Both the position numbers and the translations under genes were made by a program. Of a DNA stretch of 64,000 nt, positions 56,088-64,000 are shown one piece after another (position 1 is the stretch's first letter; each line of letters begins with the position of its first letter). The stretch comes from Letharia columbiana (lineage: Eukaryota; Ascomycota; Lecanoromycetes; Lecanorales; Parmeliaceae). The notes under the pieces were generated by a model. That model was not told where the DNA came from. It saw only the letters and a list, made by a program, of their open reading frames with translations, and ran no database searches. The stretch covers positions 186,001-250,000 of the forward strand of contig NW_023501105.1 of assembly GCF_014066305.1 (NCBI RefSeq), written 5' to 3'.

Positions 56088-56415
56088 CTTGGCGGCTTGT
56101 AGGTTTGTGTTAAGAAAAAGAGGGGCCCGCAACGCGTCTCAAACAATATTCAAATGACTGTCAATGAATGTGTGTATCAATTTTGGTGGTGAAGCAATGC
56201 ATCAAATCGCGGAGTGAAATCCGCTGTTTGTTGGAATCTGAGGCACGAGGGGCAGCGGGCCGCAACTGACGTGGGGCTCTTCCATGAGGTTCTAAAAATT
56301 CACTCCTTTCAGCCGTGAGAACATGTCAGTACAACATGAGAGCAGTACTGGAGAACCATGTATCTACATTTAGGGTGAATATTTACAGAGTGAAGACATT
56401 TGGTGACAGCAATTC
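56088..56415. other. Intergenic
   Basis: About 330 bp upstream of the cyclophilin start and downstream of the deacylase stop; likely promoter and 3' UTR. No motif assigned. Confidence 0.4.
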
Positions 56416-57316
56416 TTAATCTAATAATTCAACTGGTAATTGAAAGCTCTCTGCGACCTTGCTTTTCCCTTCATCAGCTGAAGCTCTGCTCTGCTGATGC
56501 TCCCCTTGCTCATTTCCAGGCTTCTTGTTTCCATCTTGACCTTTGTGAGGATTGGTATCAATCTCCAAAGTGACCTGAGAACCGCATCATTAGCAGAGGT
56601 TGATGAGCAAATAACGGATAGAAGAAGCTAGCAGAATACCACTTCATCGTGACTGGTGTAATCTAAACCTACAGGGCCAGAATTCTGTATATCCACTACC
56701 ATAAACCAGGTAAGCAGTGCACCAGAACGAGTAGTATGGGCAATACCTTCCATCATGGCCTGGAAAACGCCGTTCTTCACCTTTGCAGGCTCATAAAGCT
56801 CTTGTACTTTGGCAAAGAATTGATCATACAGCTCTCTAGCTTCCTCACCACCTGCGGCACCATGGAAGTCCGGCTTATTCCCTTTCTTGGTTGATGCCAG
56901 CAAGGTGAACTGGGATACTGTATGGACTGAGCCTGAAAAGTCGGTGCCTATATCCACGAAGTTGCTTTTAACGTACCGCAAAGGACCTCCCCTTTGATGT
57001 CCTGTACATTTTGCTTCCACTTCGTGTGAGAGAGTCAGCATTTCCATACTCTGGAGGAGTGGTCTTGCACGCATACAGTACCGCCGCTTTCGTCGGGCCA
57101 CATTTTCAGCTTCAGCACTTTGGCCGCCATAGACTCTACTTCCTTGCGCGTGTCATCCTTAGCAACTGCAGCAAACACCAGTACACCCTTTCCAATCGAG
57201 GATACCAAATTTGAATCGACTGTCACCGAAGCCGATGCGACTCGTTGCAAAACAGCTGACCGATTTAGCAATTAGCACAAGATCTAGGAAACCTATTCAG
57301 AATACTTACCCTTCAT
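56416..57316 (-). CDS. DTD1: D-aminoacyl-tRNA deacylase (DTD1) with C-terminal extension
   Basis: Six exons: complement(join(56416..56574,56640..56695,56747..56917,56977..57019,57077..57255,57310..57316)), 204 aa. The first exon is 7 nt. The fold signatures are MKAVLQRVASASVTVDSN, IGKGVLVFAAVAKDD, KVLKLKMWPDESGGT and the active-site LCVSQFTLLASTKKGNKPDF (family SQFTL). A late block GPVGLDYTSHDEVVTLEIDT replaces the usual NDGPVTLEI with an insertion, so the second cross-subunit motif (usually NxGPVT) is modified here to NSGPVG. The last 40 residues are an acidic tail absent in bacterial DTD. It removes D-amino acids (and Gly from tRNA-Ala) from mischarged tRNA. Confidence 0.9.
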
Positions 57317-57939
57317 CTTCGCGCCGAATTATCAACGAGCAGATGAAATGAAAGGTTTAAGGTATGAGAGGAAAAAGGTAGAATTAGCAACAGTATCAGC
57401 AACAGTGATACATGAAAAGAGCAGTAGAAAGGGGAAAATAGGTCAAAATCATGGGTGAAAAGCGGAGAAGTTCAAAAGCCTCATGGGCTGTTAACTCATT
57501 GAGTCAGAAGATTTACAGAGGATTCCGTCTCATCTTCCAGACCTTCAAATCCTCGTAGAATGCTGGGTGAAAATGGGCTTTAGGTAATTTCTCAAGAGCT
57601 GATGACCTCCAAGGCTTCGATAGTTGCGGCCTCACAGCAGTATAAGGTAATCTGCACCCTCTCGCGGCTAGCCTTACGCGCCTTTCGCGATCCTTGGCAC
57701 CTTCGAGAAAGTGCTTTGAGGTACCTCTAGCAACACCGAGCTGCGTATTCCTACACCATAGCTGTGAAACCTTCATAAGGCGCCCACTTGATGCCTGTCT
57801 CACCAAAGCCTCCATTCTACTCTCAAACCCGAAATCACTGCAGCAAGTCAGCTCGAATACGGCTTATTCTCAACTCTCCTTCCAGCCTGGCCAATAACAC
57901 AGGCAATCTCCTGTTTCCCTCACTCTCAATTCAGCGATC
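57317..57939. promoter_or_regulatory. Divergent intergenic region, DTD1 and NOT3/5
   Basis: About 620 bp. Close to NOT3/5 it is a C/T-rich leader (57780-57939) with upstream ATGs at 57788-57790. No defined element. Confidence 0.4.
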
Positions 57940-60141
57940 ATGGCTCAACGAAAGTTGCAGCAGGAGATTGACAAGACATTCAAGAAAGTTGCTGAGGGAA
58001 TTGTGGTGTTTGAAGGCATATTCGATAAGATACAACAAGCCACCAACGCCTCGCAGAAGGACAAATTGGAGGATGCTCTCAAGCGCGAGATCAAGAAGCT
58101 CCAACGGCATCGAGACCAGATAAAGACGTGGGCCGCGGGAAATGAAATCAAAGACAAGAAGCCGCTCATGGAGCAGCGGAAAGCCATTGAGAACGTAGGT
58201 GCTGCTTGTAAAAGCACTTCTCAGAACCATGCCACGTGCTGATTGTGGCTGTTCATGTAGGAGATGGAGAAGTTCAAGGCGGTCGAGAAGGAGATGAAAA
58301 CCAAGGCCTTTTCGAAGGAAGGACTGCAAGCTACAGCGAAGCTGGATCCTAAAGAGAAGGCGAAATTGGATATGTGCAATTTCCTCCAGAATATGGTTGA
58401 AGAGCTGGAGCGACAAATCGAAACGCTCGAAGCCGAAGAGGAAGCTTTACAGGCCACAGTTAAAAAGGGCAAGAAGGACACCGGTAAAGCAGACCGTTTG
58501 TCCGAGATATCGAGGACTACGGAGCGGCACAAATATCATCAGGGGAAACTAGAGCTACTGTTACGATCTTTGGAGAATGGCAACGTTGAAACGGAGCAGG
58601 TACAAGATTTAGAAGAAAGCATCAAGTACTACGTTGAAGAGAATCAGGCGGTGGACTTTAATGAAGACGACTCAATATACGATGATCTAAATCTCGAGGA
58701 AGAGGAGGAAACTTTCGGCCTGAGCAATGATAATGATCGAGTCTCTTCACAAGATACACAATCGATAGCAGATGACATCCCAGAAACCGCGGATGCGCGA
58801 GGTCCTGGCACAGGTGCTGGGAAACCGAAATCGACGTCCGTCTCAGAGCCTCAAGGTACGGGTGTCCGAAGACCATCGAACCAATTGAAGTCGCCCTTAC
58901 CAGCTCTGGCAACACTTCATACCCCCTTAGCAAACACAACCAACGGTACGGCAAACAACAACATGAAGCCTGCACCTTTACCCACAAGAGCCCCAGGAGA
59001 GACGCTAAAGTACGCTTCAGCAGCCGCAGCGGCGGCAGCAAGTGACAAAGCTGCTGTGGGAATAGCACCATTACCTCCACCACCAAGCACGGCCCCAGCG
59101 CCAACGCCTAGCGCGCCGCCTGGCCTGTCTGCTTTCCCGTCTACACAAAAGAGCAGTGCAACCACCTCACCCAGCGCAGCACCTTCACTACCGGCGAGCT
59201 CTGGTCCCACACCTGCCCAAAAGCCTGCTGTGCCTGTATCAGCAACCTCAGAAACTCCTCCAAGCACACAAACCCAACCAAAATCCCCACCACCTACCCA
59301 GCCGAATGCGACTGCTTCGGCCAGCACTCGCAATGTCCCAACTCCATCTGTAGCGGCTGATACCTCTATACACTCGCGGGCTTCGTCAGCTTCGAAGATA
59401 GCAGCAGCTGTTCAGTCACCAGCTAACGAAGCTCCTCTTCCAGCGCCACAAGAGACGCACAATGCCCTTGTTCAACCCAAACCGCCTGTTCCAGAACAAA
59501 CAAATGGCGAGCCACCAAGACAAGAAGAGGATGAGTCTGTTTATCACCTGCCAGCAAGCCTACAGGATCTTCTACAGTCATTTGAAATCACAAAGAGCCG
59601 AACGCCTGCATCCGACTCACCTTCTGTACAACGGCTGCTTGCAGCGTCTCATGCCAGTCGTCCAGATTATCTGGATGCGGAGAAGCCACGCCACTACCGA
59701 CCAGACACAAAATATAACACGCCAGCATATTATCCACAGGAGCCATTCCCAAATCTAGACGATCCTAGCTTGTACAGCAAGATCGATACCGACACACTAT
59801 TCTATCTCTTCTACTATCGTCAAAATACTTACCAACAATACTTGGCGGCCAAGTCGCTCAAAAGTCAAAGTTGGCGGTTTCATAAGCAATACCAAACATG
59901 GTTTCAGAGACACGAGGAGCCAAAGACAATCACAGAGGAGTATGAGCAAGGGACTTATCGATTTTTCGATTACGAGAGTACATGGTAAGAATCGTCCCTT
60001 ATCCTGGCCTTGGCCTCTCGAAGTGACAACAGCCCTCTCCGTTCCTTAGATCCGTTACTGACAGACTTTGCCCCGATCAGGATGAATCGGCGGAAAGCAG
60101 ACTTCAAGTTTGCCTATAAGTTTTTGGAAGACGATCTGTGA
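57940..60141 (+). CDS. NOT3: CCR4-NOT complex subunit 3/5
   Basis: Predicted join(57940..58194,58261..59984,60081..60141), 679 aa. The N-terminal Not3 coiled-coil domain (residues 1-235) begins [20 protein letters not shown] and includes [20 protein letters not shown] and [21 protein letters not shown] Pro/Ala/Ser/Thr-rich linker follows (about 240-520), with Ala run SAAAAAAAS. The C-terminal NOT box reads [40 protein letters not shown] and, in the small last exon, [20 protein letters not shown]. This subunit couples deadenylation to codon-optimality sensing and scaffolds the NOT module. The second intron splits the W of the box. Confidence 0.96.
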
Positions 60142-62152
60142 CTGCCGAGTATTCAGAGAGACACGAAATCCTTTTAGGTAACTCTGTGTATGTGCGATGA
60201 GCTCTCTCGCACGTTTGGTGATGGCTCCGGTCTATCGCTACATAGCGTACCTAGGAAATCTAATTGGCAGCATTTGTGATCGTGAAACGTGTCCACTAAG
60301 CAATTTTCGTTCTTGCATGTTTGTTGTATCAAAAGAGCGCTGACAAGCACAGCCTTGAGTGCAACCATGGTGAAGAACGAAGGGAGGCTGACTGTGCAGG
60401 TACCATTTTCTCCTATGTGGAACATGCTCCTTCAACGTCTCTGGCGCAAGTACTCCACAATACTACCGATCCAAACCCGAGGTCTGCGCCTCGCCCAGGA
60501 TCGAAAACGGCAAAGTAATGCTCTTCTTCGTCAGCCTTAGCTTGTCGGTAAGTTCTTGTAGGAAAGAAGGCAAACAAGGCTATCGCGCTAAAACCTCATT
60601 GCCTCATTCTAGCCTTATGAAAATGTTCGACCTCAATATTTCACTACCAAAGACTCACACAATACTATGGCTCAATAAGGGGGCGTATGTGCCCCGTCGT
60701 GTGCCCGTCATCGCTCCAGGTATCTAGGCTACAATATTCCACCACGATGGCCGCCAAGCTGTTGGCTGGGGCAGTGGGAAAGGTCGTGGCCTGGTGTATG
60801 GCGGCTATGGCATTGCGCAGCTTATTGTGGTGGTGGGGACCAGTCTTTCAGATTCTACGGTGCAACGATTGATCGATGAACAGGTATCGATCTGAGTGCG
60901 AAACGGACTGTGCTGCGCTGCGCCCTATTCCCTCAAACGTCATTGCAGCCAAGCACCCCAAGCCTGGACGGGCCACAGGTAGGGCGAAATGGTAGATATC
61001 TATCCTCATCGGCGGGGTTCCACTTGGGGAATAGATATCATGATAATTGAGCGTTGCGCAAGAGTGAGACCTGGATCGTAATGGCAAGGCTATCAGAGTA
61101 AGTCACATGCATCAGAACGATCACGTGTTCCAATACACATGGCTTCAAATTCACCGGTCAACGGGAACGATTAACGCACTGCCACAGCTTTGACAGTCAT
61201 CGCCCTCGTCTGGATTAGATTCCGATGGCCCGGCCGTCCGGTCATGTTGCCAAAAGTTCCAGGATTTGAAAAGTGAGTCGCGCCGTTGCACTGATCCTGC
61301 GAATCTTCACAATACCTTGGGTCCTGCCAGACTCTGCGCCATGCCAATTCCCGAAACTTCTGTCAGCAACGGAGCTGGGGAAAATGGGGAAACATACTCT
61401 TATGTCACAACGGATCCTGAGGATCGAAGACGAGTGCTTTCTAGAAGCATTAAAGCCAACGCCTCACGAAGTCACCATTCCTGCTGCTTCCCGTACAAGT
61501 GTTATCCACCAGCCGGCAGTGCTTGTGGTGCTGCGGGCCGCAGCGATGGCGCCGCTACCAACGAGTTTAAAGAACCCTCAGTGAGCCAGGATTGCAGTGC
61601 CCGCGGAGGACTCGACTATCTTCGCGCCCTTCCTGCCAGGCCTGGCAATTGCATTTTGTTCCGACCCTCCAAAGTCATGGCAGCTTCACCAGAATCTCTT
61701 GCGAATATCTGGCGCGTTTCAATCTTGAATGGACACCGCAATGTTTTCCTCATCACACCGAAGGGGCACTACACTTTTCTCCGCCCCGGTGAAGATTCGA
61801 CTTCGCCCTTTGGAATATTCCCTTTCCTTCCGCATAAGTGACAGGAAACCACACCGGTGAGTTTGATCCAGGCAAATGGCCCTTCCTTCTAGCGGCGGTT
61901 GACACACCGACCATAGGTTTGCTTCACCTTATCAAAGCATACAAGATGTCCATGCATCCCCATACCTTGAACCTTTCCCATACAAACTAATACACACCAA
62001 GCTTCGTCACTCATTCTCAACTCGGTCTACTTACTATCAATTTGTGCCTACAATACAGAAGACATGTAAGTCTTTGCCACCAAACGTATGAAAGCATTCT
62101 AACGTCTACAGTCATTCTCATAATAAGATTTCGTCTACGTTATATATACATC
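60142..62152. other. Intergenic with coding-like fragments
   Basis: About 2 kb without a supportable gene. Fragments: a small Cys-rich minus-strand ORF (60174-60368); a plus-strand frame near 60410-60550 reading GTCSFNVSGASTPQYYRSKP up to TCG|GTAAGT; GKGRGLVYGGYGIAQLIVVV at about 60780; and two open overlapping frames at 61266-61841. They may be parts of one or two decayed genes. 62061-62130 resembles a 5'-leader intron of the zinc-finger gene. Confidence 0.3.
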
Positions 62153-63054
62153 ATGTGCAATTCATGTGGTAGCGCGAGTGGTCACCCCAATTTCACTGTA
62201 AGGCTTAAATCAATGTGGTATACCTCATTGGACTAACATCAGATTCAAGTATTCATCAGATCCTCCCAGTTATCAACATCAACAGCAAACCACCAGTGGT
62301 TACCAATATCCACATGGGAACCAAAACCTCAGGCCTCCTCCACTCAACACTAGCTATTCATCCAGCGGCTACTCTATGAACCGTACCTCCTCTCACGGCT
62401 CAAGCGACTCTGGCTATGGTACGAAAACCCCTTCAGTGGCTAGCCCAAGACCACAACAGAGCTATCCAGTCCAGAGCTACCCAGTCCAGAGCTATCCAGT
62501 CCAGAGTTACCCAGTCATAAGCCATGTTCCCAGTCGCCAGCTAAGCCAACAGAGTACGAGCTATTCCCATGACAATCAGCGGAGTCCTGGTATTGAGGTT
62601 GTTCATACTGGTCCTGTATCCTCTTCAAGGCACAAGAAGGAGCGCAGGCTTAGGTAAGATATTGCTAGTTTCGTTTGTCTATCCGACACGAATTATTATC
62701 CTCCTCACCCCACATCTCTCGCAAAACCCTGCAGTCTTCTTATTCGCTAACGTCCCATTCAGCACTCCTTCCCCATCCTCGCCTTCCGAATATCCCTGTC
62801 TACATCCCAGTTGCGGCCACATCAGCTCGCGCGCTCACGACCTCAAACGACACATGACAGTGCACTTCCCTCCTCCCCCGGACGAACTACTCGATTGCAA
62901 ATATGAATGGTGCGGACGCACAGGTGCACACGGCTTCAAGAGAGAAGATCACCGCAAGGAGCACTACCGGAAGGTCCATATGAAGGAGAGTGAGTACCCA
63001 AAGACGGGCAAAGGAGGAAGGTCAGGAAGGTCGAGCGGGAAGTCTAAGCCGTGA
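62153..63054 (+). CDS. C2H2-like zinc-finger protein with SYPVQ repeats
   Basis: Predicted join(62153..62197,62250..62653,62763..63054), 246 aa, introns 52 and 109 nt. The middle is Ser/Tyr/Gln-rich (YSSDPPSYQHQQQTTSGYQY) with four tandem QSYPV units. The C-terminus has YPCLHPSCGHISSRAHDLKR HMTVH, a C2H2 finger, and LDCKYEWCGRTGAHGFKRED HRKEHYRKVH, a second degenerate finger, as in the small fungal 'C2H2 finger domain' regulators. It ends in a basic Gly/Ser tail. A DNA-binding role is likely. The second exon could use either AG at 62242 or AG at 62249; only the latter keeps the frame. Confidence 0.75.
62457..62516 (+). repeat. Four tandem 15-bp units encoding QSYPV
   Basis: CAGAG(C/T)TA(T/C)CCAGTC repeated four times in frame inside the zinc-finger gene, with only synonymous differences. 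A likely length-variable coding minisatellite. Confidence 0.9.
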
Positions 63055-63411
63055 TTGGGGCACTGGAGCACTTTTGGGTAAGGTAGGCGTATGGTTTGGT
63101 ATCAATGCTGTTATGTCGGTTTGGTGATAAAAGGAAAAAGGAGTTATCGTTGTTTTGTGGCCTATATTGTACGAATTACGCTTGTATACCTAGATGTACT
63201 TTTGAGGAATTCATAGCGCTCCTTATCATTTTCTACAACCAGTACGAGCCTCTTCCGTTCATCAACACGGAATATTAGCCTCGATGCTATGCAGATGCTC
63301 TTGTATGTTCTCAGTGCTCCTGAAGCTGTTCTCTAGAATTTAGGGTCTGTGGCAATAGCCCTAAGAGACTGCATCCGATTCCGCAAGCATTGTCGATTCC
63401 CTCCCACCTCC
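63055..63411. other. Intergenic upstream of the dipeptidase gene
   Basis: About 360 bp containing the 3' end of the zinc-finger transcript and the promoter of the next gene. No motif assigned. Confidence 0.4.
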
Positions 63412-64000
63412 ATGCCCCGTGTACAGCCTAAACAGCTCACCAATCCACTGCGTACGTCTTGCTTTGCCTCAACATCAAACCTCAAACCCTGTAGCCATAC
63501 ACTTTCTACAAGCGTTGCCCCTGCCCCAATCTCATCTCCGTCCCTCAAACCCCGCTTTCAGAACCGTTGTCTTTCAACATTTCGTACCATGGCGCCTCAA
63601 TTGGACGGCTACTTTAAGCAGTGAGCTTTTGCCATTTCACCAACTATTTTCTGGATATAAGAGATCGATACTGATTCTGACGTGCTCTACAAGGGTGGAC
63701 AAGCTATCAGAATCCTTCATTGAACGTGAGTATCATCAAATCCACAGGTCTTTCCATTTTCCTCCGGGGCCTTGCTTACACCGCTTCAGGTCTCCGCAAA
63801 GCAGTAGCCATACCGTCCGTCTCCGCAGATGACGAACGCCGCCCTGATGTCGTCAAAGTCAGCTGCTCATCTCTCACCTTCCGCCTTCAGAAGGTAGCTA
63901 AACCTTGCCCAATTACAGATGTCCGAATTCCTCGTCTCTGAACTCACCGCCTTGGGTGCACATGTCGAATCCCGTCCACTCGGCCTCCAACCCGGCAAAA
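63412..64000 (+). CDS. DUG1: Cys-Gly metallodipeptidase, M20 family (DUG1/CNDP-like), 5' part
   Basis: Predicted join(63412..63620,63694..63725,63790..63857,63919..>64000). Introns are 73, 64 and 61 nt. The typical N-terminus is MAPQLDGYFKQ|VDKLSESFIER|LRKAVAIPSVSADDERRPDVVK|MSEFLVSELTALGAHVESRP, matching CNDP/DUG1 dipeptidases that split Cys-Gly during cytosolic glutathione turnover. The metal-binding residues lie beyond the window edge. Upstream of MAPQ (63590) the same frame contains ATG 63412 followed by 59 codons rich in S, R and P and poor in acidic residues, so a longer, possibly mitochondrial form may exist. Confidence 0.88.

Overview
The window is nuclear DNA of a filamentous ascomycete (Pezizomycotina). 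The signs are genes split by many 49-66 nt introns with GT(A/G)AG donors and CTAAC-like branch points, fungal-only families (HeLo domain, Zn-ribbon and F-box orphans), and one 3 kb AT-rich block with the TpA-rich, CpA/TpG-poor look of repeat-induced point mutation (RIP). The class (Dothideomycetes, Leotiomycetes or other) cannot be settled by eye. Exon borders given here are manual predictions.

Left block (1-22.4 kb), mostly conserved housekeeping genes: the 3' end of an unknown gene; a DUF1365 membrane protein; coactivator MBF1; NADP isocitrate dehydrogenase; an F-box protein; remnants of coiled-coil genes; a small membrane-anchored protein of the 'calcofluor white hypersensitive' type. Then comes the AT-rich block (10423-13401), flanked by perfect 53-bp direct repeats. 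It is followed by a dysferlin-domain protein, a Cys-rich zinc-binding protein, an orphan 180-aa protein, proteasome subunit alpha-6 and a PPR protein.

Middle block (22.4-46 kb), accessory in character: low gene density, eroded genes and mobile-element traces. It holds a broken ATP adenylyltransferase, a CorA-like transporter with several frameshifts, a GDP-L-fucose synthase with an in-frame stop near its start, a broken orphan gene, and two MITE-like elements with inverted repeats and target-site duplications. Among these lie three intact signalling or effector genes: a HeLo-domain protein fused to a degenerate kinase (same layout as the animal necroptosis executor MLKL), a patatin-like phospholipase with a terminal zinc finger, and an active-looking Ser/Thr kinase. 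All three domain types are common in fungal allorecognition and regulated cell death, so this is the best candidate for an undescribed system.

Right block (46-64 kb), conserved again: a BUD2-like RasGAP, a disordered protein, mitochondrial ribosomal protein MRPL20 (mL58), cyclophilin-40 (with a 10-nt microexon), D-aminoacyl-tRNA deacylase, CCR4-NOT subunit NOT3/5, a C2H2-like zinc-finger protein, and the 5' part of a DUG1-type Cys-Gly dipeptidase that runs off the right edge.
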